From an uncultured Verrucomicrobiales bacterium (GTDB taxonomy: Bacteria > Verrucomicrobiota > Verrucomicrobiia > Limisphaerales > Palsa-1400), in the NCBI GenBank assembly GCA_903927905.1, contig CAIYOY010000291.1:1-40934 (forward strand): 40,934 nucleotides of DNA. Direction: 5' to 3'. Position 1 is the first letter of the stretch; each line of letters starts with the position of its first letter. A model generated the notes under the pieces. That model was given only the letters and a program-made list of their open reading frames with translations. It did no database searches and was not told where the DNA came from. Below are positions 23,902 through 32,007 of this stretch, in pieces. The translations under genes and the position numbers were made by a program.

Positions 23902-25086
23902 GTGAACCCGCGCGTTCGCGGGCTTTTCATCAAGAACCTGGGCGAATTCCAGACTGAATTGGCGCGGATCGTCGCGGGTTTTGTTCCGGCCTTTAATATA
24001 TGGTGGCAACGGAAGGAATTGCCCGCGCTGGTTTTTCGTTCGATGCGTCGGGTGCAGGATCTGCGCGCGCGTGGGCGGGAACTGGGGGTTTCGTTTGAGG
24101 AAATGCACTTCAGCGGCAACGTGGCCGGACGCGCTTTGTTGGACGAACTTTGCCAGACGGAAAATGCGGCGGACCTGTTGCAGGCCGGGATGATTGAAAT
24201 CCATGGCGCCTTGATCGCGGCCATCGAAGATGATTTGCAGCGGAATGAAGGCGTCTATGATTTACCGAGCGTGGCGTTGCTGGAAGCGGATCGGGATGAA
24301 TTGAAAAATCAAATGGCTTGGGCGGAAGCGGCGTTGAAAGAAATCGGCGAGTCTGACAAGGGTTTGGTGAATCAGGTCAAACAACTTTGCGCCGATCTGC
24401 CCCGGCAGTTGCGGGAACATAATGTTCGCGCGGCCAAACCAATCATCACCGGACGCAAGATAGGTCACTTGCCTTTGGCTGACGCCCAATTACCGCAAGG
24501 CTTTCGCCATTTGGAATTCGGACCGGAGGCGGTCGCTGCGGATGCGCCGTACGCGGATCGTGCGCGGTATCATGCGATCAATTTTCTCCAGGAAGTGCAG
24601 GCGGCGGATTCGTGTGCTTCGATGTTGTTCGAGTCCCCCGACATGCCGTGGGAGTTTTTTTTGGATATGGCGCGGCACATGTGGGACGAATCGCGTCATG
24701 CAATGTTCGGGGAAGCGAAACTTTTGGAACTCGGAACCAGCGCCGCATCTGCCGGACTTTCCACCAAGGCCTACACCATGCGCCAAACGCTCGCGCCGCT
24801 GGATCGTTACGCCGCGCTTTCCACCCAGGAAGCCGACGCCTTCCCCGGCAAACACCAAGGCTTGAAAGAAGCCGTGGCCAATAACGATGCGCTCAGCGCG
24901 AAAGCCTGGAGCTATGACATCGCAGATGAAACGCAACATCTGCGTTTCGGCACGAAGTGGATTCCGGTGATGATGGAAAAAATCGGCGAACCCCGCAGCG
25001 TCGAACAAGTGAAAGAGGATGCCTGCAACTGGCGGGTGAGTGTTCTCGCAGAAGTTTATAAACCGGCTGCGGCCACTTTGCGATAA
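23902..25086 (+). CDS. Ferritin-like di-iron protein of unknown substrate, first gene of the plus-strand operon
   Basis: The frame opens upstream at 23770, but that part overlaps the operator region. No ATG follows for a long way. I propose the GTG at 23902 (394 residues) or the TTG at 23890; the ribosome binding site is weak for both. The C-terminal half shows a clean four-helix di-iron set: E231 then E263-x-x-H266 (MWDESRHAMFG), and E310 then E343-x-x-H346 (ADETQHLRFG). The spacings of 32 and 33 residues are those of ferritin-like carboxylate proteins. The N-terminal half is helical with no recognised motif. It may be an oxygenase, or a DUF455-like protein. Its operon position suggests an oxidative step in the pathway. 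Confidence 0.75.
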   Translation: MNPRVRGLFIKNLGEFQTELARIVAGFVPAFNIWWQRKELPALVFRSMRRVQDLRARGRELGVSFEEMHFSGNVAGRALLDELCQTENAADLLQAGMIEIHGALIAAIEDDLQRNEGVYDLPSVALLEADRDELKNQMAWAEAALKEIGESDKGLVNQVKQLCADLPRQLREHNVRAAKPIITGRKIGHLPLADAQLPQGFRHLEFGPEAVAADAPYADRARYHAINFLQEVQAADSCASMLFESPDMPWEFFLDMARHMWDESRHAMFGEAKLLELGTSAASAGLSTKAYTMRQTLAPLDRYAALSTQEADAFPGKHQGLKEAVANNDALSAKAWSYDIADETQHLRFGTKWIPVMMEKIGEPRSVEQVKEDACNWRVSVLAEVYKPAAATLR

Positions 25087-25089
25087 ACC

Positions 25090-26559
25090 ATGCGTATCAC
25101 GGCTAAATTTTTAAGTCTTTTGGCATTGCTGGTCACTTCGCGATTAGTGGCTGGCGAGCCGATAAATCTTGGCCAGCGCCGCGAATTGTTCGTGGACAGT
25201 TTTCTGATCGCCACCAAAACCAATGTGCAATTCACCTTGCACGAACCGCGCGATGAAGGTTCGGTCATGCCCTTCGACGGGCCGTGGGAAGGACCGTTCT
25301 GTGCCTATGTCACCATCCTGCATTCCGGCGATCAGTTCCGCGCATATTATCGAGGCAAGGCCGATGGCAGTCGCGATGGCTTCAATGAATGCACCTGCGT
25401 GGCGGAATCGCGCGATGGTATTAAATGGACGAAGCCGAAGCTTGGCTTGGTCGAAATGAATGGCAGCAAGGAGAACAATATCATACTCGCGGAAAATACT
25501 TTCTCGCACAATTTCAGCCCGTTCATTGATGGTAATCCCGCCGCGAAACTGGAGCAAAAATACAAAGCCATCGCCGGTTATGAGAATAGCGGGTTGAAGG
25601 CTTTTTGTTCCGGCGATGGTCAGCATTGGCAAACAATCCAGTACAAACCAGTACTGACGACAAACGATGTACCGGGGTTTCAATTCATGTTTGATTCGCA
25701 AAACGTCTCGTGCTGGTCGGAGGCGGAAAACCGTTATGTGCTTTTTTTCCGGGTTTATACCAATCACATCCGCCGGATTGCGCGGGTGGACAGCAAGGAT
25801 TATTTGCATTGGGAAAATTTGCAACTGATGGAATATCGCGGGGCGGACGGACAGCCGGCCCCGGTGGAAAATTTATACACCAGCCAGACGCATCCTTATT
25901 TCCGCGCGCCACAGATTTACGTGGCGGTGGCGGCGCGTTTCATGCCGGGGCGGCAGGTATTGACGGCGGAAGAGGCCAAGGCCATCGGAGTTCACCCCAA
26001 GTACTTTAAAGATATTTCCGATGCGATTTTCATGACCTCACGCGGCGGGAATATTTATGACCGCACTTACATGGGGGCGTTTATCCGTCCGGGCATCGGC
26101 GCGGAAAATTGGGTATCGCGCACCACTTATCCCGCGCTCAACGTGGTGCAGACCGGGACGAATGAAATGTCGGTGTATGTGAATCAAAATTACGCGCAGC
26201 CGACCGCGCACCTGCGCCGTTACAGTTTGCGGCTGGATGGATTTTCGTCGTTGCGCGCGCCGTATGAAGGCGGGGAATTCACCACCAAACCAGTGACCTT
26301 TTCCGGCAATCAATTGCTGTTAAATTTTTCCACGTCGGCGGCGGGCGGAATCAAGATCGCCATCCTAGATAAGACGGGGAAAGCAATTCCCGGTTATACG
26401 TTTGCCGACAACATCGAAACCATCGGCAATGAAATTGAACGCCCTGCCCGTTGGAAGAAGGGGACCGATCTCAGCCAGCTCGTCGGACAAACGGTGCAAC
26501 TGCAATTCAAAATGAAGGATGCGGACTTGTACGCCATTCAGTTCGCGGAAAAGAAATAG
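25090..26559 (+). CDS. Secreted beta-propeller protein, glycoside hydrolase family 43/32-like
   Basis: This 489-residue protein opens with a signal peptide (ITAKFLSLLALLVTSRLVAGEP). The next 350 residues show propeller-like repeats of the GH32/43 kind. These include RELFVDSFLIA, FRAYYRGKADGSRDG, CVAESRDGIKWTKPKLGLV and YKAIAGYENSGLKAFCSGDGQHW. The last 130 residues form a beta-sandwich (LLLNFSTSAAGGIKIAILD). Acidic residues that could serve as catalysts are present, but I cannot assign them by eye. Proteins of this kind are common in verrucomicrobial degradation loci, generally with unknown activity. The start is 3 bases after the preceding stop, so it is in the operon. It would act outside the cytoplasm, like the sialidase-like protein on the other arm. 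Confidence 0.8.
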   Translation: MRITAKFLSLLALLVTSRLVAGEPINLGQRRELFVDSFLIATKTNVQFTLHEPRDEGSVMPFDGPWEGPFCAYVTILHSGDQFRAYYRGKADGSRDGFNECTCVAESRDGIKWTKPKLGLVEMNGSKENNIILAENTFSHNFSPFIDGNPAAKLEQKYKAIAGYENSGLKAFCSGDGQHWQTIQYKPVLTTNDVPGFQFMFDSQNVSCWSEAENRYVLFFRVYTNHIRRIARVDSKDYLHWENLQLMEYRGADGQPAPVENLYTSQTHPYFRAPQIYVAVAARFMPGRQVLTAEEAKAIGVHPKYFKDISDAIFMTSRGGNIYDRTYMGAFIRPGIGAENWVSRTTYPALNVVQTGTNEMSVYVNQNYAQPTAHLRRYSLRLDGFSSLRAPYEGGEFTTKPVTFSGNQLLLNFSTSAAGGIKIAILDKTGKAIPGYTFADNIETIGNEIERPARWKKGTDLSQLVGQTVQLQFKMKDADLYAIQFAEKK

Positions 26560-26560
26560 C

Positions 26561-27676
26561 ATGGCCAATCTCGAACATTCTTTTTCTTCCGTTGATCAAT
26601 TGCCCACCCCGGCATTGGTGATAGACGGCGTGATCGCGCGCAGGAATATCGAGCGACTGTCCCAATACGCGGCCAAAAATAATCTCGGAGTCCGTCCCCA
26701 CACCAAAACGCACAAAAACCGGTTCATCGCCGGCTTGCAGATCGCAGCGGGTGCCATTGGATTGACCGTGGCCAAAGTCGGTGAAGCCGAGCTGTTGCAG
26801 ACGGCGGCGAAAGATTTGTTGATGGCTTATCCGGCGGTGGATGCTGCGCGTTGCGGGCGGTTGGCAGAACTGGCCCGCACTCACACGATACGCGTGGTGG
26901 TGGACAGTCCGGTTGGCATCCAATCACTGTCAACCGCAGCCAACCAAGCCGGCACGACCATCGGGTTGCTGGTGGAACTGGATGTGGGCATGGGCCGCAC
27001 TGGAGCGGCCACGCCCCAGGAAGCTTTGGAATTAGCGCAATTGATTTCCCAAACGCGTGGCGTTCGGCTGGATGGGATTCTTTGTTATCCGGGACAGATC
27101 TGGAGCGCAGTGGATCAGCAGTCCCCTGCCCTTGCGGCGGTATCCGCAAAACTTCAGGACACGATTGATCTCTGGCGGAGCAAGGGATTGGAGGCAAAAA
27201 TCGTTTCCGGCGGCTCGACGCCCACGATGTTTCAATCCCATTTGGTGAAGCAATACACCGAAATCCGTCCGGGCACTTATGTCTTCAACGACATGAACAC
27301 CTTTCGCGGCGGTTTTTGCGCGTTAGAAGATTGCGCCGCGCGATTGATCGCCACTGTGGTCAGCACGGCGGTGAAGGATCAGGTCGTCATTGATGGCGGC
27401 ACGAAAACGTTCACCAGCGACCTGTGCATCCCGGCGCGGGACAGCGGCCACGGTTACATCGCAGAATATCCCGAAGCGCGTCTGATGCGCTTGAGCGAGG
27501 AACACGGACAGGTGGATGTTTCCCAATGTGCGAAGCGGCCAAAAATCGGCGAGCGCGTCTCGATCATTCCCAATCATATCTGTCCCTGTGTGAATCTGCA
27601 GGACGCGATCTGGTGGAAGGAAGCAGACGGTTCGCTCCAAAAAATCAACGTTGATGCGAGAGGAAAATTATCATGA
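26561..27676 (+). CDS. DSD1-family PLP enzyme (D-threonine aldolase / D-hydroxyaspartate dehydratase-like)
   Basis: I chose the ATG at 26561 (371 residues, MANLEHSFSSVDQLPTPALV), 1 base after the previous stop. The protein is a fold-type III PLP enzyme with an alanine-racemase-like barrel. The PLP lysine is K49 in RPHTKTHK, a hallmark of this group. LVELDVGMGRTG and VSGGSTPTM contact the cofactor. A metal site at the C-terminus is H339 and C341 in NHICPCVNL, as in D-threonine aldolase and D-serine/D-3-hydroxyaspartate dehydratase. The likely substrate is a D-3-hydroxy amino acid, giving either an aldehyde plus glycine or a keto acid plus ammonia. With the RidA protein and aminotransferase nearby it points to nitrogen in the substrate. 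Confidence 0.88.
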   Translation: MANLEHSFSSVDQLPTPALVIDGVIARRNIERLSQYAAKNNLGVRPHTKTHKNRFIAGLQIAAGAIGLTVAKVGEAELLQTAAKDLLMAYPAVDAARCGRLAELARTHTIRVVVDSPVGIQSLSTAANQAGTTIGLLVELDVGMGRTGAATPQEALELAQLISQTRGVRLDGILCYPGQIWSAVDQQSPALAAVSAKLQDTIDLWRSKGLEAKIVSGGSTPTMFQSHLVKQYTEIRPGTYVFNDMNTFRGGFCALEDCAARLIATVVSTAVKDQVVIDGGTKTFTSDLCIPARDSGHGYIAEYPEARLMRLSEEHGQVDVSQCAKRPKIGERVSIIPNHICPCVNLQDAIWWKEADGSLQKINVDARGKLS

Positions 27677-28521
27677 TCATTGATGTTCACAGTCACACTT
27701 GGAATTTTCCGGCCGATTTCAACGAAGATTTTATCCGCCAGGCCAAACGCGCCCGCGCCGGCATGGAAGTGGACCTCATGGTGCGTTATGAAGATTACCG
27801 TGCTACTTGCCCGCCGGAAACGAAAACCATTGTTTTCGGCGGAAAAGCCAAATTGAGCGGCCAATGGGTGGATGATAAATATGTGGCGGATTACGTCGGC
27901 AAACATCCCGACACCTTGATCGGTTTCCTGTGTCTTGATCCGACGCAACCAGGGTGGGAACGGGAAATGGAATTTGGCCATCAGGAACTTGGTTTGCGCG
28001 GGATAAAATTACTGTCGATGTACGCCGGTTTTCGCCCCGATGAAGCGCGACTGGATCCGATGTGGCGCTATGCCACGAAACACAAATTGCCTGTGTTACT
28101 CCACACTGGAACAACTTTTATCGCGCAAGCGCCGCTCGAATGCACCCTGCCCCGTCATCTTGATGTGGTCGCGACTCGTTTTCCCGAGGTGAAGATCATC
28201 ATGGCGCACCTCGGTCATCCCTATGAAGGCGAGTGCATCGTCACCGCACGCAAACATCCGAACGTCTTCGCCGACATCAGCGCGTTGCACTATCGTCCCT
28301 TCCAGCTTTATCACAGTCTGATGCTGGTCCAGGAATATGGCGTCTGGCACAAAATCCTTTTCGGCACGGATTATCCTTTCACCACGGTCAATGCAACGAT
28401 CGACGGATTGCGCAAGTTGAACAACATGACCGAAGGAACGGGGTTGCCTAAATTAAATCCGAAAGCGATCGAAGATATGATTTATCGCGACACTTTACCG
28501 CTTCTCGGCCTCGACCAATGA
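27673..28521 (+). CDS. Amidohydrolase-2 family metal-dependent hydrolase (COG2159 type)
   Basis: This 282-residue TIM-barrel protein starts with the metal site H6-x-H8 (IDVHSHTWNF). Further ligands are in LLHTGTTF, IIMAHLGHPYEGE and the conserved Asp of FGTDYPFT near residue 237. The fold is that of the amidohydrolase-2 group, which contains gamma-resorcylate and aminocarboxymuconate decarboxylases as well as lactonases. No signal peptide is present. In this locus a lactonase or decarboxylase is a fair guess. The gene overlaps the DSD1-like gene by 4 bases. Its stop codon overlaps an ATG (28518-28521) that begins a relic copy of the next gene's start. Confidence 0.87.
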   Translation: MIIDVHSHTWNFPADFNEDFIRQAKRARAGMEVDLMVRYEDYRATCPPETKTIVFGGKAKLSGQWVDDKYVADYVGKHPDTLIGFLCLDPTQPGWEREMEFGHQELGLRGIKLLSMYAGFRPDEARLDPMWRYATKHKLPVLLHTGTTFIAQAPLECTLPRHLDVVATRFPEVKIIMAHLGHPYEGECIVTARKHPNVFADISALHYRPFQLYHSLMLVQEYGVWHKILFGTDYPFTTVNATIDGLRKLNNMTEGTGLPKLNPKAIEDMIYRDTLPLLGLDQ

Positions 28522-28541
28522 ACAATCCCGCAAATAACGAA
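28518..28541 (+). repeat. Relic copy of the start of the downstream dehydrogenase gene
   Basis: The 24 bases 28518-28541 differ from the true gene start at 28662-28685 in only three places and encode MNNPANNE against MSNPANNE. The relic ATG overlaps the amidohydrolase stop as ATGA, the usual junction in this operon. The frame soon leaves the gene sequence. It marks a duplication around the repeat pair 28552-28657. Confidence 0.75.
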
Positions 28542-28551
28542 TTGCCGCACC

Positions 28552-28657
28552 CGGAGCGCGAGTCTGTGACTCGCAGCAATATGGCCATTCCAATGTGTCG
28601 TATAATTCAAAGTCGCGTGATTAATCCACCCGCTGCGAGTCATAGACTCGCGCTCCG
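28552..28657. repeat. REPIN-like element: two inverted 26-base palindromic units
   Basis: Unit one (28552-28577) starts CGGAGCGCG and contains the palindrome GCGAGTC-TGT-GACTCGC (28558-28574). Unit two (28632-28657) is its reverse complement with one change. They stand 54 bases apart. The pair can fold into one long hairpin, or two short ones. The outer word CGGAGCGCG recurs in the element at 40839, so the two belong to one family. No protein is encoded. Such paired REP units (REPINs) are moved by RAYT transposases in other bacteria. Confidence 0.75.
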
Positions 28658-28661
28658 ATAA

Positions 28662-29627
28662 ATGAGCAACCCCGCAAACAACGAACGTATCGCGGTCATC
28701 GGTCTCGGTCTGCTCGGCCGGGGCATTGCCGGTTGTTTTTTGGCGCACGGCTTTTCTGTCGTGGCGGTGGATCGCAATGCGGAACAACAGACGGAAGCGC
28801 GCAAGCAACTGGCCATCATGATGGACGAACTGGTGGAACGCGCCGGTTTTCCTGCTGCGTTGCGCGAGGAGTGGACCAAGCGTTACACCGGCGTCGCGGA
28901 TTTTGCCGCCGTGAAGGGCTGCGCGTTCGTCGTGGAAAGCGTGACGGAGGATATCGCGACCAAGGAAGCGGTTTTTGATGAACTGGAATCATTGCTTGGG
29001 CCGGAGATCGTGATCGCCACCAACACATCAGCCATTCCCATCAGTCAATTGCAATCGCGCCGCAAGGTACCATCGCGTTTTGTCGGGATGCACTGGGCCG
29101 AGCCGGCTCATGCCACGCGCTTCATGGAATTGATCCGAGGAGAAAAGACTTCTGATGCCACCCTGCAAACGGCCTCGGCCATGGCGCGTCGCCTGGGCAA
29201 AGAACCGTGTATTTGTCAGCAGGACATCCCCGGCTTCATCGTCAACCGCATCGGCTATGCGATGTATCGCGAAGCCTTGAATGTGCTGCAATCCGGCATC
29301 GCCGATGCCGCCACCATTGACACGGCCATACGCAACGCGCTCGGCCTTTGGTCCAGCATGTGCGGGCCGTTCCGCTGGGTGGACATCACCGGCGGGCCGG
29401 AGTTGTACGCGCGGGCCATGCAGCATGTTCTTCCCACCTTGAACAATTCCCCGGAAATTCCGGCCGTGTTGAAAAAACTGGCGGCCGAAAATGCGCGCGG
29501 CATCGTCAACGGGCGCGGTTTTTACCAATACACGCCGGAAGAGGCGAAGCATTGGGAAGAACTTTATCGGCAACACGCCTGGCGCGTCACCGCCTTGCAA
29601 AACCAATATTTTCCGATCAAAAAATAA
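28662..29627 (+). CDS. 3-hydroxyacyl-CoA dehydrogenase-like NAD-dependent dehydrogenase
   Basis: This 321-residue protein has the Rossmann motif IAVIGLGLLGRGIAG (10-24) and the fold of 3-hydroxyacyl-CoA dehydrogenases. The catalytic set is complete: S123 (NTSAIPI), H144 (GMHWAEPAH), E156 (ELIRG) and N195 (DIPGFIVNR), with the same spacing as in the classical enzyme. There is no enoyl-CoA hydratase or thiolase nearby. Short members of this family (L-gulonate 3-dehydrogenase, lambda-crystallin type) oxidise hydroxy acids without CoA, which suits this locus better. The start is preceded by a repeat element and a relic copy of its own first 24 bases, so the normal translational coupling to the amidohydrolase gene has been lost. 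No strong ribosome binding site is seen. Confidence 0.88.
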   Translation: MSNPANNERIAVIGLGLLGRGIAGCFLAHGFSVVAVDRNAEQQTEARKQLAIMMDELVERAGFPAALREEWTKRYTGVADFAAVKGCAFVVESVTEDIATKEAVFDELESLLGPEIVIATNTSAIPISQLQSRRKVPSRFVGMHWAEPAHATRFMELIRGEKTSDATLQTASAMARRLGKEPCICQQDIPGFIVNRIGYAMYREALNVLQSGIADAATIDTAIRNALGLWSSMCGPFRWVDITGGPELYARAMQHVLPTLNNSPEIPAVLKKLAAENARGIVNGRGFYQYTPEEAKHWEELYRQHAWRVTALQNQYFPIKK

Positions 29628-29629
29628 TT

Positions 29630-30091
29630 ATGAGTGAACGTGTCAAAAAACTGGAAGCCCTCGGCTATCCCATCCACAAAACCACGCCGGAAGGCAAACT
29701 GGTTGATCCCCTGGCCATCGTCGGCAACGTGCTTTATGCCTCGGGCCAGGTGTCCTTCGACGGCGATGTCCTGATCAGCAAAGGCAAAGTTCCATCACAG
29801 ATAAACATGGAACAGGCGACTAAAGCCGCCGCCTTGTGCGCCGCGAATGTCCTTCGCTCCGTCCATGCCCATCACGGTTTGGATAAAATCGAGCGCCTCC
29901 TTCGCATCACCGGCTATGTCAATTCCGACGCCGATTTCACTGATTGCCATCTCGTCATCAATGGCGCGTCTCAATTGGTGCGTGATGTATTCGGTGAACA
30001 AGGCCGCCACGCCCGCACGGCGCTTTCCATGGCGCAACTGCCGTTGGGCGCGAGTGTCGAAGTCGAAATGATCTTTCAAATCAAAACTTAA
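29630..30091 (+). CDS. RidA (YjgF/YER057c/UK114) family protein
   Basis: This 153-residue protein is of the RidA type, slightly longer than the usual 125-130. Characteristic segments are VGNVLYASGQVSFDGDVLISKGKV, QATKAAALCAANVLRSVHAHHGLDKIERLLRITGYVNSDADF and HARTALSMAQLPLGASVEVEMIF. The arginine of the last segment (about R130) should bind the substrate carboxylate. RidA proteins hydrolyse reactive 2-aminoacrylate or imine intermediates released by PLP enzymes. That would fit with the DSD1-like dehydratase or the aminotransferase of this locus. It starts 2 bases after the dehydrogenase stop. Confidence 0.92.
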   Translation: MSERVKKLEALGYPIHKTTPEGKLVDPLAIVGNVLYASGQVSFDGDVLISKGKVPSQINMEQATKAAALCAANVLRSVHAHHGLDKIERLLRITGYVNSDADFTDCHLVINGASQLVRDVFGEQGRHARTALSMAQLPLGASVEVEMIFQIKT

Positions 30092-30150
30092 CCGGTCAAA
30101 AAATAGCCAATAGCCAATAGCAGATAAAAACTGGAAATTAGGACAAAAAT

Positions 30151-30993
30151 ATGAGATTCAGCCGAATTAAAGCGAAGTTGCGCAAGAACGAACCTGCGCT
30201 CATCACCACCCTCCATTACACCGACGGCACGCTCTATGAGATGACGAGTCTTATGGGCTTCGACGGTATCTGGATGGATTTGGAGCATCATCATTACAGC
30301 GTAGAAACCGCTGCCAACCTCATGCGCGCCGCGCGCGTCGGCGCGTCCGACATCGTCGCGCGTCCCGCCAAAGGCGAATACATGCGCATGGCCCGGCTCC
30401 TCGAAGCCGGCGCGCAGGGCATCATGTATCCGCGTTGCGAAAGCGCCGCCGAAGCCGCCGATGTTGTCAAGTGGATGAAATTCGCGCCGATGGGCGAACG
30501 CGGCCTCGACGCCGCCAACGCCGATGCGCCGTATTGCTGCATGCCGGTCAAACCGTATCTCAAGATTGCCAATGAAGAAACGCTGGTCATCATCCAGATC
30601 GAATCTCCCCGCGCCGTGGAAAATGTCGAAGCCATCGCCAAAGTTCCCGGCGTGGATATCCTGATGATCGGACCCGGCGATCTCAGCGTGCTGGCGGGGA
30701 TGCCCTTTGATTTCGAAAATCCTTACATGGTGAAAGCCCGGGAACGCGTGGCCGCCGCCGCCAAAGCCGCCGGCATCCATTGGGGCACGGTCAGCGGCAC
30801 GCCCGAGCATACCAAAAAACTTCTTGATATGGGGGCGCGTTTTATTTGTCACGGCGCCGACATCCTTATGGTCAAACAGGGCTTGGAACAGATCCAAAAA
30901 AATTACGCTCCCCTCGGCTTCACCTTCGACAATCGCATCGCCACCATGACCGCCGATCTCGAAAAAGCCGAAAGCTATTACGCCAAAAAATAA
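30151..30993 (+). CDS. HpcH/HpaI family class II aldolase
   Basis: This 280-residue protein has the HpaI aldolase patterns: FDGIWMDLEHHHYS (E45-H46), IVARPAKGEYMRMARLLEAGAQGIMYPRCESAAEA and VIIQIESPRAVENVEAIAKVPGVDILMIGPGDLSVLAG. The IQIES glutamate and the GPGDL aspartate bind the divalent metal. The family cleaves 2-keto-4-hydroxy acids such as 2-keto-3-deoxy sugar acids to pyruvate and an aldehyde. This would be the step after the dehydratase on the opposite arm. An AGGA ribosome binding site stands 7 bases before the ATG. The 59-base gap before it holds only a short tandem AGCCAAT repeat. Confidence 0.9.
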   Translation: MRFSRIKAKLRKNEPALITTLHYTDGTLYEMTSLMGFDGIWMDLEHHHYSVETAANLMRAARVGASDIVARPAKGEYMRMARLLEAGAQGIMYPRCESAAEAADVVKWMKFAPMGERGLDAANADAPYCCMPVKPYLKIANEETLVIIQIESPRAVENVEAIAKVPGVDILMIGPGDLSVLAGMPFDFENPYMVKARERVAAAAKAAGIHWGTVSGTPEHTKKLLDMGARFICHGADILMVKQGLEQIQKNYAPLGFTFDNRIATMTADLEKAESYYAKK

Positions 30994-30999
30994 CCTCTC

Positions 31000-32007
31000 A
31001 TGGCGAAACGCAAATCCATCCTTATCGTCGGTGTCGGCTCCATTGGCGAACGGCACCTGCGCTGTTTCCAGGCGACCGGCCGCGTGGATGTGTCGCTATG
31101 CGAGGTGAATCCGACGCTGCGAAAATCCGTCGCCGAAAAATATAAGGTGGAAAATGTTTTCGACGATCTGAACCTCGCGCTGGAAAAGCAACCGGACGCC
31201 GCCGTCATCTGCACCCCGGCCAATGTGCATATTCCCATCGCCCTCGCGGCGGCGAAAAAGGGGGTTCATCTTTTGATCGAGAAACCGTTGAGCACCACGC
31301 TGGATGGCCTGGAGGAGTTGCAAGCGGAGATCCGCCAGCGCAAATTGGTGGCGGGCGTGGCTTACGTTTTTCGCGCCCACCCAACGCTGACGGCCATGCG
31401 GGCGGCGGTGCGTTCGGGGCGATTTGGCGAACCGGTGCAAGTGGCGGCAATGCTGGGGCAAAATTTTCCCTTTTACCGCCCCACTTACCAGCAAACTTAT
31501 TACCGGAGTCACGACACGGGTGGCGGCGCGGTGCAGGATGCGCTCACGCATGTTGTCAATTACACCGAATGGATCGTGGGGCCGGTTGACCGGCTGGTGG
31601 CCGATGCCGCGCATCAGGTGCTTCCGGGGGTGGAAGTGGAAGACACGGTCCACCTGATCACGCGTCATGGGCCGGTGCTTGGCTCTTTTTCCCTGAACCA
31701 GCATCAAGCTCCGAATGAACATTCCATCATGATTGTTTGCCAGAATGGCACGGCCCGTTTTGAGATGCACAACAACCGCTGGCGCTGGCAAACCGACCCG
31801 GGCGACCTCTGGCACAATGAAACCACGACCCAACTGGAGCGTGACAGTCTGTTTATTTTACAGGCGGAATCCTTTTTGGAGGCGTTGGATGGAATCCACC
31901 CGCCGCTTTGCCCTCTGGAAGACGGCATCCAAACCTTGCGCGTCAACCTCGCCATTCTGCGCTCGATAAAAGAGCGTCAGTGGCAAACACTGGGTGCGAC
32001 CACATGA
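31000..32007 (+). CDS. Cytoplasmic Gfo/Idh/MocA family oxidoreductase
   Basis: This 335-residue protein has an N-terminal NAD(P)-binding domain with a clear motif (ILIVGVGSIGERHLRCF) and the family signature LLIEKPLSTTLDG. The C-terminal domain contains GGGAVQDALTHVVNYTEWIVG with the conserved His. Unlike the family member at 4252-5553 it has no leader peptide and should work in the cytoplasm. It begins 6 bases after the HpaI aldolase gene and overlaps the SDR gene by 4. It would oxidise or reduce a cyclic sugar, inositol or sugar-acid intermediate. The exact substrate is unknown. Confidence 0.9.
   Translation: MAKRKSILIVGVGSIGERHLRCFQATGRVDVSLCEVNPTLRKSVAEKYKVENVFDDLNLALEKQPDAAVICTPANVHIPIALAAAKKGVHLLIEKPLSTTLDGLEELQAEIRQRKLVAGVAYVFRAHPTLTAMRAAVRSGRFGEPVQVAAMLGQNFPFYRPTYQQTYYRSHDTGGGAVQDALTHVVNYTEWIVGPVDRLVADAAHQVLPGVEVEDTVHLITRHGPVLGSFSLNQHQAPNEHSIMIVCQNGTARFEMHNNRWRWQTDPGDLWHNETTTQLERDSLFILQAESFLEALDGIHPPLCPLEDGIQTLRVNLAILRSIKERQWQTLGATT

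Noticed and set aside
28662-29627. Fatty-acid beta-oxidation enzyme
   Set aside because: The catalytic residues fit, but no acyl-CoA dehydrogenase, hydratase, thiolase or CoA ligase is nearby. A hydroxy-acid dehydrogenase role fits the locus better.
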